From: Melitaea cinxia
Taxonomy: Eukaryota > Arthropoda > Insecta > Lepidoptera > Nymphalidae
Length of the DNA: 64,000 bases
Assembly (NCBI RefSeq): GCF_905220565.1
Contig: NC_059401.1
Coordinates: 2,753,001-2,817,000, forward strand
Reading direction: 5' to 3'
Shown: in pieces, positions 20,923-32,202 of the stretch
Numbering within the stretch: position 1 is the stretch's first letter
How the letters are laid out: the number at the start of each line of letters is the position of its first letter
The notes under the pieces: generated by a model
Database searches by the model: none
Seen by the model: only the letters and a program-made list of their open reading frames with translations
Told to the model about the DNA's origin: nothing
Position numbers and translations under genes: made by a program

Positions 20923-21189
20923 ATATACAAGAATTGCTCATTTAATAGTATTAGATGTACTATAACTGAGGTTTAAAAATTAACGTCATACAATTCCGAG
21001 AAAACTTATTGCGCTGAAAAGCACGTTTTGTCTTTAAAAAAGAATTCACTTTAGTATTTAAACACCATATTATCTATTCTCTATCTATATATTATTATTA
21101 AGAAAAATATATATATTTTTCAGTTTTATGCTTTATTTTATTTTGAGTATTTGCTATTGTATAATCAAGATTTCTTATAAGTATTGTTA

Positions 21190-21530
21190 CACTACCTGTG
21201 CCGCGACTTCATCCGCGTGGAATTAAAAAAAAATATTTTCAGTTCGCAGAGTTACAAAATAAATAGATTTCTAAAATAAAAGTAGCCTAAGTTACTCCTT
21301 ATTACATCAGCTATCTGCCATTGAAAGTCCCGTCAAAATTGGTCCAGCCGTTCCAAAGATTAACCGTAACAAATAGATAGATAAACAGACAGACAGACAG
21401 ACCGACAAAAATTGTAAAAAATGTAATTTTGGTATATGTATATATATATATAGTATACATCCATATGAATTTAGTAAAAAGCGGTTATTTTAATATTACA
21501 AACGGACACTCCAGTTTTATTTATTTGTAA
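21190..21530 (+). repeat. Rep-E copy
   Basis: CTGTGCCGCGACTTCATCCGCG ... AGCTATCTGCCATTG ... GGTCCAGCCGTTCCAAAG ... (ACAG)n ... ending TTTATTTATTTGTAAAGAG. Near-identical layout at 25870-26490. Confidence 0.6.
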
Positions 21531-21864
21531 AGAGTATAGATGTACAGCATAACTCTACGTGTCGCGTTTGCTTCAATATGGTTATTCATTTAGAAATGTA
21601 GTCTAATAAAATAACATTAAATTTTCTATGTATTATAACATGTAAAAACTGCTATTAATTCTTAATAAATAAATTACTTGCAAGAGAAGAGTCATACACT
21701 AAGCATCATATTTTATCATTAAAACCCACATAAATTTTTGACTATTGAAAAAAAGTAGCAGTAAAAAATTGTCAAGAGAACAAAAAAAAAAAATACATAT
21801 TTTAAAGGCGAGAGCGTTTAAATTCAGAGTGGAACAAGAATAAAAATACTTATTACTAAACTAG

Positions 21865-22150
21865 CTGCGCTTGCGACTTCGTCCGCGTGGAATAGTGACT
21901 GTCATTTTCAACGTGTTTCTTTAAATTAGTATAACTTTTTTATTTATGAACTGACATGAAACAAACACTAAATGTTAAGCTAAGCTTACCACAATATATT
22001 AGTAAAAACCGTATCTAAATCGGATAAGCCGTTTCTGAGATTAGCGTGCACAAACGCACAGACAAACAGACAAAAGTTCTGAAAATGATTTTTTTGGGTG
22101 CTATTTGCGTTGATAAAGATCCCAATAATATTTTTTTCTCATATAAATAA
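21865..22150 (+). repeat. Rep-E-related copy
   Basis: CTAGCTGCGCTTGCGACTTCGTCC followed by a different body and the shared GATAAGCCGTTTCTGAGATTAG tail. Confidence 0.55.
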
Positions 22151-22835
22151 AATGTCCAGACAGCGATCCACAGTCCAGCGATTACATTTTTATTATAATT
22201 ATGTATTAATTAATTATTTATTTATTTAACATTAACACCAACAAGACATACACTAACAAGAACAGAAAAAGAATGAATTTTTACAAAAATATTAACCATT
22301 GAAAAAATACTTAGCAATTAATGACAAATTTACTATAATTGAAATTTATTATTGGAGTGATAATTTATTGAAAACGTTGCTTTTAGGTAGTACCACAATT
22401 TCCCGACAAAAAAAAAAACAAGACATAAGCTGTGCTTATGTCTACACACATTAAGCTGACGTATATCTACGTGCTAATTAATACAAATGCGAATGTAATT
22501 TTGTGTACGTTCGGACTATTTTTCGATGAGTTACAAGTTTATTAGAATATTTTTTTAAAGTAATGATTCGAAAGGTTATTTTTCAATAAATTTTGTTACG
22601 TTTTTATCTTATTTCTTTACATGAAATAAATATTGTTTAATAGAAACTATAAGCTAAGGTATGAAATAGAAAGATGGATGTCTATGTGTGTAATATGTCA
22701 CATTAAAAAATAGTAGGTAAGTACCTCTATTATGCACAAATAGCTAAATTGAGGTAGGACACAGCAAATAACTCCAGTTAAATTATAATTGTAATCGAAG
22801 TATCCTCATTCCTTGGGTAAAAAATTATAAAACAT
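22150..22835. other. No gene recognised
   Basis: AT-rich sequence inside the hAT element without coding signal. Confidence 0.45.
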
Positions 22836-22837
22836 AA

Positions 22838-23085
22838 TAAATAAATAAATAAATATCATATAACATACACACACGGTCGTCGGTTTTTATGGTAAGCAAC
22901 ATAATGCTTGTGTTACAGATAACAGCCGACTGTTATAACTATTTTTTTTATAAACATACATAGAAATAATACATATATAAATATATAGATATAAATATTA
23001 TATTACACCCAGACTCAGGCGGGAATCGAACCCGCAACCCGCAGGACAGAAAGCAAGGCCACTACAAACTGCGCCAACGGGTTAG
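22838..23085 (-). repeat. SINE-2: tRNA-derived SINE
   Basis: On the minus strand the head reads CCCGTTGGCGCAGTTTGTAG (A box) and, 40 nt later, GCGGGTTCGATTCCCGCC (perfect B-box/T-arm). A unique body follows and the copy ends in an ATTT repeat at about 22838-22850. The acceptor stem is degenerate and a tail follows, so this is a SINE, not a tRNA gene. Confidence 0.7.
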
Positions 23086-23639
23086 TCATAATATATGTAT
23101 TTTGAAAACCTAAATGAAATAAACAAAAACTTATTCAATAATTGTATTATAAAAAATTCAAAGCTTTATGGAGAAATATTGTGTTATTTATTGTGTACTG
23201 TACACAAAAATATGACACGGTACATGAATAACACAATATTTCCCGTATAAAATAATTAATCCAGTATTAAATACAGTATTAGATAATAATTATTACATTT
23301 AGAAACTGATTCGCTAGCCCGGATTAATTATATGTATTTGCAATGTAATTTAGATATATCGCAGAAGAATAAAATTATTAACTATAGGCAGTAACTATAT
23401 TTTATACGTGTTTTAACAAATAACATCCGATACAATGTATTAATGAATGATTAAAAAATATATACAAAATAAATCCTTTAAACGAGAGAATAATATCTTT
23501 AAACGAGCAATTTTTGTATATATATATATAATCTCATTCTTGGCTAACGGCTCCAACTAGCTAGCTAGGATTCATGTTTAGAAAATGTCGTTTTATCATT
23601 GTTTTCTTGCAATGAAAAACTGCTACCTACAATATTATT

Positions 23640-23830
23640 ACAATACTAAGGTAAATTTCGCCATTCCTTATAAGGTTATAATTGCTCAGGTGGGAAATCG
23701 GGCTATCCAGAATTTAGATGACCCAGGTTCGAGTTCAGATGTGTCCAATCAGATTACTTTTAATTTTTTATCTTTATCTAACATATCGAGCAAACCTCGT
23801 TCATCCAGGCACCTACTATATAATTAGATA
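23640..23830 (+). repeat. SINE-1 copy (tRNA-like head)
   Basis: A-box-like TTGCTCAGGTGGG (near 23681) and B-box-like GGTTCGAGTTC (near 23725) in the plus orientation, then an AT-rich body. Confidence 0.5.
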
Positions 23831-24330
23831 ATAAAACAAAATTTTGTTTAGTTTATGTAGTCTCATACAGTTTATTTATTTTAAAAATAAAAACAATTGC
23901 AAGTTCTAAAAAGAAAACCACGAATCCTTACGTACCTAAATACAAAATGAATATCTAGAAGCACATATAATACGTGAAACATAAATTTTGTTTGATATAT
24001 AGGCGCATATATTATTTTATTTCTTATATGTATAACATAAGTACTTAAATATTATTTTATGAATTTCAACAATAATGAAATAAAATTAAATAATAAAATG
24101 AGAGAGATATAAATCAGTCACTAGGACAGTACTCTTTTGAGTTCGCCATTATAATTTCGGAATACATTATACCTACCTAATGTTCGAATTAAGGATACGT
24201 AAACGGTTGAAATACATTGATGTTCGTACCTACAGCGTTATAATCCAATGGCACGCGCTGTTGCCGCTTTTATCAATCCTAGCGCGTCGAGTTGAAGGTC
24301 ACTTGCACGGAGCGGCAACGTCGTAGAAGT
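23830..24330. other. No gene recognised
   Basis: AT-rich DNA before the hAT right end. Confidence 0.4.
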
Positions 24331-24536
24331 ATCGATAAAAATTTCGTTAATTCTTGATATTAGAGGTAACGTTATCAGTATCGTTAAAATTCTATTTAAC
24401 GGTAAAATTTAACGTTAAAAAACGTTTTCGTTACCGAATTACCGTTAAAAGTTTTAACGGTAAAACAGGTATCTGTTAAAATTAACGCTATTTACCGGTA
24501 CTTTATAATGGTAATTGGTAACGGTAACAAGCCCTG
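24330..24536. repeat. Right terminal and subterminal repeats of the 8.1-kb hAT element
   Basis: Mirror of the left end: GGTAACGTTATC, TTTAACGGTAA and ACCGTTAAAAG words leading to ACAAGCCCTG. Confidence 0.7.
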
Positions 24537-24544
24537 GCTGTAAC

Positions 24545-25340
24545 TGCCCGTGTGTGTGTAATCGTCGTTCCAACCAATCGCGTCATTTTGCTCGCAGCGT
24601 TCGCGGTGATTGAGAGTGCACTAGTGTAGTTTTTGTATTTAAAATTTCGGCGACGGTGTCCCCTAGACGAGTCATAATAACAGAATTTATTGAAAAATAT
24701 GAAAATTCAGAATGTTTGTGAAAAACGGACGAAAATTATAAAAAATTAAAAAAAAAGTTTTATTTTACACACCATTTTTTTTCTGATGCATCTATTTTAT
24801 TGATCTTACTGTGTTCTATAATTTCTCAAGCATGTTACTATACTTATAGTTGAATATTAAAATTCTACATTATTTAAACCATTAAATTTTAATGACGAAA
24901 ATCACTTTTATACGTTCCGAATTACTTACACTCTTGTAAAAAGTGCAAATATCGTAAATTTTTATAATCACGCATTGTAGGATGTATATTTATTTCGTTT
25001 ACTGGACTCGCTACAGAACTTGCCAAACAAATGCCGCCTTGTAATACATCCGAACATATAACGCAATCACTTTTAAATTCTGTTGATATATAGGTATAAT
25101 GTATTGATTCACTACGTGGCAGAATTTCTAAAACGTGAAAATATTTAATAGTAATATGAAATATAATATTCCTATTTTACCCCATCTTTAACAATAAAAT
25201 ATTTTTCCCCGTAATTTTCTCCTAAGATTTCCTTTAACAAAATTATTCTATAATAAAAAAAAATGTGACTAATAACGCATTCACTAAAACACAATGGAAT
25301 GTGTAAACTTAACCGATAGTCAAAAGTACTCCTCCTAGTC
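24545..25340. other. No gene recognised
   Basis: Begins with a GC-richer patch (24545-24680, including CGTCATTTTGCTCGCAGCG) that could be an old regulatory or 5' region, then AT-rich DNA. Confidence 0.4.
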
Positions 25341-25504
25341 CGTTTATTGTTAGACTATCCTTATGGAAAGGAATGCGTAGTTGGTAACATACTTATACGC
25401 AACTCAAAAATAAACAAGTATAAATTTATAATTATAATGTATATATGTATTTATAGGTATGTATGCATGTATGTGGGTATAGATGTATGTATGTCTGTGT
25501 TTTT

Positions 25505-25790
25505 TTTTATGTCACTCGGTCGGCAAACAAGCGTACGGCTCACCTGATGGTAAGCGATTACCGTAGCTTATAGACGTCTGCAACACCAGAAGCATCGCAA
25601 GGGCGTTGCCGACCCTATCCCCAATCCCCCCAGGAGCTTTGGTCACCTTACTCACCAACAGGAACACAACACTGCTTTAAATCACTGTTATTTAGCTGTG
25701 ATCTTCTGTAAGGTCGAGGTACTACCCCAGTCGGGCTACTCCATATTTCGAGCAGGAAATTTCTTTCTGTGCCCTGCCTCAGTTAAATAT
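25505..25790 (+). repeat. Rep-B copy, full length
   Basis: Runs from GTCGGCAAACAAGCGTACGG through TGGTAAGCGATTACCGTAGC and CTTACTCACCAACAGGAACAC to CCTGCCTCAG. No reading frame. Preceded by a (TGTA)n tract at 25438-25500. Confidence 0.7.
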
Positions 25791-25816
25791 TAGATATATA
25801 TTATATATACTCTGGG

Positions 25817-25870
25817 AACTGAACAATAATTTTTGTTAACGGCGTTAACAAAAAAAGTTATTGTTCAGTT
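25817..25870. repeat. Inverted repeat (hairpin)
   Basis: AACTGAACAATAA...GTTAAC, a 3-nt centre GGC, then GTTAAC...TTATTGTTCAGTT; arms of about 24-27 nt with a small bulge. Confidence 0.7.
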
Positions 25871-26490
25871 CGCTTCAGTTTAATTCAGTTATAAAATAAA
25901 TAAATTACTACGATAAAAGTAGCCTAAGTTTCTCCTTACTACATCAGCTATCTGACTGTGTGGTTACGGCAGTAAGAATTTAACCACCCCCTCTCTATCC
26001 GTGGGTGTCGTAAGAGGCGACTAAGGGATAACACAGTTCCACTATACCACCTTGGAAAAAAGCCGAACGATGGCGTCATAACCATCCAACTGCTGGTTTT
26101 CAAATACAAAGGCCGTAGACGGGGAGCAGCGTCTTCAGTGTTGCAAAGTCAGCCCAGCGGTCACCAACCCGCCTGCCTGCTTGCGTGGTGACTATGGACA
26201 AAACACATGATTTCACGCCATGGTGCGAACTTGTGGAGGCCTATGTCCAGCAGTGGACTGCGATAAGCTAAAGTGACATTAGCTATTTTCCAGTGAAAGT
26301 GCCGTCAAAATCAGTCCAGCTGTTTCAAAGATTAGCCCGGAATAAACACACAGACAGACAGACAAAAATTGTAAAAAATGTTATTTTGGTGTATGCGCCG
26401 TGTATATATCCATATGAATTTAGTAAAAGGCGGTTATTTTAATATTACAAACAGACACTCCAATTTTATTTATTTGTATAGATATAGATA
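25870..26490 (+). repeat. Rep-E copy split by Rep-D
   Basis: Left part 25870-25953 (AGTAGCCTAAGTTTCTCC) and right part 26276-26490 (CCAGTGAAAGTGCCGTC ... TTTATTTATTTGTATAG) reconstruct one repeat once Rep-D is removed. Confidence 0.7.
25954..26275 (+). mobile_element. Rep-D: short retroposon with RTE 3' end
   Basis: A 322-bp insert between imperfect 13-bp flanks (ACATCAGCTATCT / ACATTAGCTATTT). Starts GACTGTGTGGTTACGGCAG, has a central CCATCCAACTGCTGG word, and ends GGCCTATGTCCAGCAGTGG..., the same 3' terminus as the RTE element at 55755-57001. A second copy is at 54634-54987. It looks like a SINE that borrows the RTE tail. Confidence 0.7.
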
Positions 26491-26930
26491 ACGTTTATCA
26501 TTTGGAGATACGCAGTTGCTCTTGCAAACAAAACAAAATGAATGTTATTGCTGTTACAAATAAGAAAACAAATTTGAAAAAAGTACACCAGTAAAACGCG
26601 TGAAAGAAGTTATGACACTTTTTTTAATTACTTTTTTTTTAATATTTCTATCTATTTAATAGTAGAGTGGTGCGTTAATTTGAAATATTAAGTTCAGTTT
26701 TAAAAATATATAAGTAAAATAAATACTACGCATGCGAAACAAAAGAAAATACTTAAAAAAAATGGGGTGGTCCCATTTTTGTTTAGCATTAAAATAGGAT
26801 GTCAATGGATTATTAAAGATTTTTTATGACGTGATATTAACTGTATATAAAAGTGTATAAATTAGGATTAAAATAAGGAGAACGCAAAATTTTAAAAAGT
26901 TAGGTGCATTTTTTCTGAGCCACAGAAAAC

Positions 26931-27009
26931 GACGCAAAACGAAATAAGTAGATGTAATTTTGTAGTGATAAGCACTACAAAATTACATCTACTTATTTCG
27001 TTTGGCGTC
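26931..27009. repeat. Near-perfect 37-bp palindrome
   Basis: Arms 26931-26967 and 26973-27009 differ at one position around a 5-nt loop; they contain GAAATAAGTAGATG. One arm recurs at about 27082-27118. Confidence 0.8.
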
Positions 27010-27290
27010 AATATGTAGATAAATAAATATATATTCTTTATTGAACTTAATACACTTTTTCTGAGCCACTATCATATCAATACAAAATTAAATCTACTTA
27101 TTTCGTTTTACGTCGATATGTAGATAAATAAATATATATTCTTTATTGCAGTTAAAATTTTTGTACCTACAGTTATTTATATACAAATATTGTTTAACAC
27201 GGTGGACTTATCTCTAGAAGAGATAACTTTCAGCCAACCTGTGATAGTGAGAACTAATCTTACATAGCAGGCTAAGAAAGTGCAGTAATG
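27010..27290 (-). repeat. Repeated LINE 3' tails
   Basis: TATGTAGATAAATAAATATATATTC TTTATTG occurs twice (about 27010 and 27118). The second continues into the complement of AGAGATAAGTCCACC, the LINE 3' word. Confidence 0.5.
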
Positions 27291-27362
27291 TAGATAATAT
27301 ACAGATTCTTGAAAAGAAAAAGCTAATTAAATAATATTCATAACATCATACAATATATAGTA

Positions 27363-27363
27363 T

Positions 27364-27430
<67 letters not shown>
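27363..27430. repeat. (CA)n(TA)n microsatellite
   Basis: About 13 CA units followed by about 20 TA units. Confidence 0.9.
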
Positions 27431-27431
<1 letters not shown>

Positions 27432-27528
27432 AATTTTAAAAATTGTCGAATTGAGGAACCTCCTTCTTTTTTGAAATCGGTATATATCATGCATAGGTAT
27501 ATATCTTTCTGTATCTTCGGATTTTTCT

Positions 27529-27590
27529 TATTAATAATATCAATATTCCGATAAGTCTATGGACTTATCGGAATATTGATATTATTAATA
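27529..27590. repeat. Perfect 29-bp palindrome
   Basis: Arms 27529-27557 and 27562-27590 around the loop TATG; contains TCAATATTCCGATAAGTC and its complement. Confidence 0.85.
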
Positions 27591-27599
27591 TTATAACAT

Positions 27600-28815
27600 A
27601 TTTTATAACAGTCGTTTCGGAGCTATGTTGGGTATTTTCGCTGCTGTGGTTAGCACATGTGTCATAGGTTCTGGTGTTTTTAAGTTATATAATATTTTTC
27701 TCCGTTCTACGTGACATTGGCGAAATCATCTGTGCTCATTTGGCACTATTGAAAGCCATTTTAAGAAGAAGAAGAAGTTATATAATAAATTTTATTGTTA
27801 AAATAGTAGATAATTGGTCATACTAATTTATATTAACATTAAAAAGGTAAGTGTTTTTAGGTTATTTATTATTTTTTGTTTAATGGATTAGGTTATATTC
27901 CTCTTATTTAAACTTTTTGATCTTAAATAACATAAAATGGACTTAGACCACACTTCGGATCGGGATGGTACGCAAACGTCAATCGGTTGATGACTCAAAC
28001 ACAGACAACTCCACTCCAAAAATTAATATCTACCTTTCTTGCTCTGAACTGTTTAAGTTCATCCCTCATTTGCCGAGGTTCCTTAATCCTATTCAGACGA
28101 CGAGAGAAGTCCTTCATAACTCATATCTCGAGAGAAATCTTAGAGCCATCTGCAGGAACTATCCGAGTAGGAATTATAATGCGTGGGGCTCTTACGTAAC
28201 TTGAAAATAGCGAACGATAGCGAAAAATCGTTTTAATTCCTGTAATTTCAAATCTCTGTATATTGAAAACGAGCGCGCGTACATATATCCTGCTTCTGGC
28301 GGACAATTTAGAAGCAAAATATTTATAAACATTTCTATAGATTTATAAACATTGGGATTGCCTACGTAACGTATTTACAAGCAATTAGCGATTTGCGATT
28401 TTTTAGTTTACAATATTTGATTTTACTAGTAATTAAAATCAAATAGGCTTTATGAAATAAATAATTTAACATTTATATTCATAATTATCTGGTAATGATA
28501 AAATTTACACTTTTAAAATGGTCACGCTCCGTCCGCGACAGTTAATTTCATAGTTTTTGCGATTATTAAACTTTATAATTATTATCATAATATTATAATT
28601 AATTAAACTGGTTGTTGAGTTGTTGTTAAAACATAATTATGTTATATCTGAAAGGGTTGGTCCCTTTAATTTACATTCAATTTCTTTTTCTTAGTTATCT
28701 ACTCATATTTACTTAGTATTAAAATTTTAAACATTAAAATCAATCCGATCAATTTATATTTAATTAACTTGTTAATCCACATGTTCATGGTAAAAGTTTT
28801 AAAGAAAAAAGTCAC
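27600..28815. other. No gene recognised
   Basis: Short overlapping open frames at 27965-28204 have no recognisable motif. A few GAAGAAGAAG-type and AT-rich tracts only. Confidence 0.45.
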
Positions 28816-28819
28816 GATT

Positions 28820-29005
28820 TAGCCAGTAACACCCCACTGTTGGGCATAGGCCTTTTGCTCCATGCAGGAAAAGGATTTAAACTCAAACCACAACGCTGGT
28901 TCACTGCGCGTTGGTGGACAGGTATATTCCCTACTTTGAGTAACGATCGCTTTGGGTGTTTATGAAAATAATCGGGACCGACAGCTTAACGTGCTTTCCG
29001 ATATC
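28820..29005 (+). repeat. Rep-C copy
   Basis: CCCCACTGTTGGGCATAGGCC ... GGTATATTCCCTACTTTGAG ... CGGGACCGACAGCTTAACG parallels 40005-40180. Confidence 0.65.
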
Positions 29006-29019
29006 CGTGATTTTAATAA

Positions 29020-29400
29020 TAGTAGGTTAGGGTGACCGAGCCTAGCTCGGTACCTATTTTTAGCCAATCGTGTTTCTTGGAAATCATTATTTATAAAATA
29101 TGAATATTATTTATAAAATATGAATAATATTTTTTACCAACAGTGATAAAAAATATAAATAAATATAAAAATTCGAAAATAAAAAAAGAATAATTAAAAA
29201 AATAATGATAAAATATGAATAATATTTTTCAATTTTACATACATTATTAAATAAAAAATGACTAGTGCAATTAGAAAAAAAAAAAAATGAAAAAAAGTAA
29301 TAATCGACCGAGGGTTTGAACCACGGTCTTTTCGATCGCGACCGGTCGATTTCCCACCTGAACTATTACAACTCTACTGATAGTCGTGAAATTTACCGTT
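29020..29400 (-). repeat. SINE-1 copy (tRNA-like head)
   Basis: On the minus strand TAGTTCAGGTGGG (near 29365) and GGTTCAAACCC (near 29315) form A- and B-box-like words; the body runs left to GGTCACCCTAAC near 29030. Confidence 0.5.
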
Positions 29401-29587
29401 GTTTTGCCATATATGTCATTAACTGCCTTAATCCCCCCCCCCTTATTAGTTAGGGGTATGAAAAAAAAAGTCGGCCGATTCTCAGACTTACCCGATATGC
29501 ACACAAAGTTTTATAAAAATCGGTCCAGACGTTTCGGAGGAGTATTGTAACTAACATTGTGACACGAGAATTTTATATATGTATAAG

Positions 29588-30190
29588 ACTAGCTGTGCCC
29601 GCGGCTTCACCCGCGTTGAAATCAGTGTGTCCCTCCTCCTCATCAAAGTCGGCTTAGCCGTTCCGTAAACCTTCCTTTTGAAGCCCTCTCTCCATTGGTG
29701 AAACCGCATGAAAATCCGTTCAGTAGATTTTGAGGGAATCGATCACATACACTTTTGGGGACTTTGTTTTATAATACAGTAACTGTTGCCCGCGACTACG
29801 TCCGCGTGGTTATGAAGATATGCATTACTATCAAGATGTTTAACGCAAATTATTTTTTTTATATCAGTCACTTGAAATGCTTATGACACTGAGTAAATTT
29901 TCAAAAGGCACAATTTAGTATAATTTAATAGTTATTTTTATAAAACCTCTCTATACACCACATTTTTAGTTTTATTTTCAGGCTGTATATGTTTCATACA
30001 AACTATCAACCCCAATTAAACCCCCTTAGAGGTGGAATATCGTAAAATCCGTTCTTAGCGGACGTCTGCTAACTATAATCTACCTCCCTGCCAAATTTTA
30101 TCTTTGTCCAACCTGGATAGATAGACCATCCAGCAATTTTTGAGTTCTCGTGATGACTGAGTTAGTGACCTTTCTCTTTTATATATATAC
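29588..30190 (+). repeat. Head of 282-bp-unit repeat, copy 1
   Basis: Two Rep-E-like starts (CTAGCTGTGCCCGCGGCTTC at 29588 and TGTTGCCCGCGACTACG at about 29785) lead to GTGACCTTTCTCTTTTATATATA. The same head, reversed, is at 51590-52253. Confidence 0.7.
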
Positions 30191-31293
30191 ACATTACGAT
30201 GCATTTTTTGGACACCTCCTCACCATCTATAGAGCATATATTTTAAATTTCAAGTCTCTTACTTCAAAAATATAAGACTTTCATACAAACTTCCGACCCC
30301 CGCTTTATACCCTTACGGGTCGATTTTCGTAAAATCAGTTCTTAGCGGATGTCTAAGCCCTATAAAGAATCTACCTATCAAATTTCAAGTTTGTAGCTGT
30401 TAAAGTTTCGGAGGTTTCGTGATGAGTGAGTCAACCTACCATCCCCCGTTTTAACTCCAAAAGAGAGTTGATTTCTAAAGATACATTATTTGGTCACCTT
30501 TCTACAATCTATAGAGCATACATTTTAAATTTCAAGTCTCTTACTTCAAAAACATAGGACTTTCATAAAAACTTCTAACCCCAATTTTATCCCCTTAAGG
30601 GTCGAGTTTTGTAAAACCCGTTCTTAACGAATGTCTACGCCCTATAAAGAGCCTATCTGCCAAATGTCAATTTTGTAGCTCTTATAGTTTCGGAGATTTC
30701 GTGATGAGGGAATCAAACTACCATCCCCCGTTTTAACCCCAAAAAGGAGTTGATTTCTAAAAATACATTATTTAAACACCTTCTCACCATTTAAAGAGCA
30801 AACATTTTAAAATTTAAGTCTCTTACTTCAAAAACATAGGACTTTCATACAAACTTCCAACCCCCGTTTTATCCCCTTAGGGGTTGAGTTTCGTAAAATT
30901 AGTTCTTAGCGGATGTCTACGCCCTATAAGAAACCTACTTGCCAAATTTCAAGTTTGTAGCTGTTATAGTTTCGGAGATTTCGTGATGAGTGAGTCAATC
31001 TTTTTTTTATTTTCGCCTCTGGTGCTCGTTGTAAGTGGACGCGTATGGAAGTTGCAGCAAAAATTATATCTATTTATTCTTTTTTTCTCAAAAATTCATA
31101 GTTTCAAAGTGTTCTTTAAACCAAAGTAGTTGTGTTCAATTCACATTAAACAGTGTTTACGCTAATAACCTTCTGATTCTCAAGCAAGCGCACGACACAC
31201 GAAAGCAGCAGGATTGCAGCTCCCCTCACCCCCTCGAGTAAAGAGAAGCATTGCATTTTTTGTTTCTATTGCACTCGTACGTAAATTCTTACG

Positions 31294-32202
31294 ATGAGTT
31301 TGCAACGGACACCGCCCGGAACTGCATTAGTGAGCGGAAGCGGGAGTGTTAGCGGTTCAACACCTAACCCGTCGAACTATGGCAATGAGGACTACTCCAA
31401 CATAACTATTAGAAAACGAAATAATCGCACTGAAGAGCAAGACTATAAGATGGAGTTCGAGGACTTCCGTTCAGACATACTGAAGCTCTTAGAAGAGTTC
31501 ACAAAAAAACAAAACGAAAATATGAACAGCATTAAAGAAGAAATATCTGGCATTAGAAACGAGGTAAAAATAATTAAATCGGCATTTGAGAAATTAAACA
31601 ATAAGTTTGATCAAATAGATACTGAAATAGAAAATATTAAAACTACCAATAGTAAAAATCAAGAAAAAATCAAGTGTATCGAGAGCGAAATAATAGAAAT
31701 CAAAAAGGCACAAAACACTGAATGCTCAACATTGAAACCGCTTCCGCTTATGCAAGAAAACCTATACCTAGAAATAAAAGACAGATGTGAGCGCGAGAAA
31801 AATATTGTAATTGTGGGTATTTTGGAAAAAAATGATTCAAACTATAAGACCAGACAGTGTTATGATGATGCGGAGGTTATGAAATTGTTAACATCGGTAT
31901 ATGAATCCTGTCCCAAACCAATAAAAATAGTACGACTTGGTAAATATGAGCCTAATAAGAATCGTCCCATTAAGGCGTATTTTAGTGATGTTAATACTGT
32001 GAGATATTTGCTACGCAACAAAACAAAATTGTCTGGTAATACCCATTTCTACTCCGATCAAACCCCAATGCAGAAACAGTATTTAGATTCATTAAAAAAG
32101 GAAATAAAACAACGTGAACAAAGTGGCGAGAAAGATCTTATAATTAAATATAAAAAAGGAATACCCACAATAATTGCAAATAAAAATAACCAAAAAAACT
32201 AG
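31294..32202 (+). CDS. LINE ORF1 protein (coiled coil plus RNA-binding-like domain)
   Basis: 302 residues, ATG at 31294 to TAG at 32200. A Ser/Gly/Pro-rich N-terminus (1-30) is followed by a charged coiled-coil region (about 50-145: heptads with FEKLNNKFDQIDTEI). The C-terminal half starts with EREKNIVIVGILE, a line typical of RRM-like ORF1 domains of this LINE superfamily, and ends very basic. It would bind LINE RNA as the chaperone partner of ORF2. The last sense codons CAA AAA AAC before TAG form a frameshift heptamer. Confidence 0.85.
   Translation: MSLQRTPPGTALVSGSGSVSGSTPNPSNYGNEDYSNITIRKRNNRTEEQDYKMEFEDFRSDILKLLEEFTKKQNENMNSIKEEISGIRNEVKIIKSAFEKLNNKFDQIDTEIENIKTTNSKNQEKIKCIESEIIEIKKAQNTECSTLKPLPLMQENLYLEIKDRCEREKNIVIVGILEKNDSNYKTRQCYDDAEVMKLLTSVYESCPKPIKIVRLGKYEPNKNRPIKAYFSDVNTVRYLLRNKTKLSGNTHFYSDQTPMQKQYLDSLKKEIKQREQSGEKDLIIKYKKGIPTIIANKNNQKN
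32193..32199 (+). promoter_or_regulatory. -1 frameshift heptamer A AAA AAC before ORF1 stop
   Basis: ORF1 ends CAA AAA AAC TAG. The heptamer sits in exact X XXY YYZ register and the -1 frame runs straight into ORF2 (CTA GAG AAA ...). The stop codon directly after the heptamer would itself favour pausing. Confidence 0.65.

Larger units (their letters stand above)
16444..24536. mobile_element. 8.1-kb hAT-type element with 8-bp target duplication
   Basis: The flanking 8-mer GCTGTAAC is present exactly at 16436-16443 and 24537-24544. The left end reads TAGGGCTTGGAATACCGTTA and the right end TAACGGTAACAAGCCCTG, inverted ends of about 18 bp with a first-base difference. About 200 bp inside each end is packed with TAACGTTA / CGGTAAC words, the sort of subterminal repeats transposases bind. 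The 7.6-kb interior shows no transposase, only AT-rich DNA and nested repeats, so it is non-autonomous or its gene has decayed. Confidence 0.75.

Noticed and set aside
22985..23085. tRNA gene with good T-arm and A/B boxes on the minus strand
   Set aside because: Acceptor stem does not close and a body with an ATTT tail follows, so it is a tRNA-derived SINE head.
27965..28306. Overlapping short frames on both strands
   Set aside because: Three overlapping frames in different registers with no recognisable domain; typical chance frames.
30190..31000. CRISPR-like regular repeats
   Set aside because: The 282-bp units are contiguous without spacers and AT-rich; this is a eukaryotic tandem repeat.
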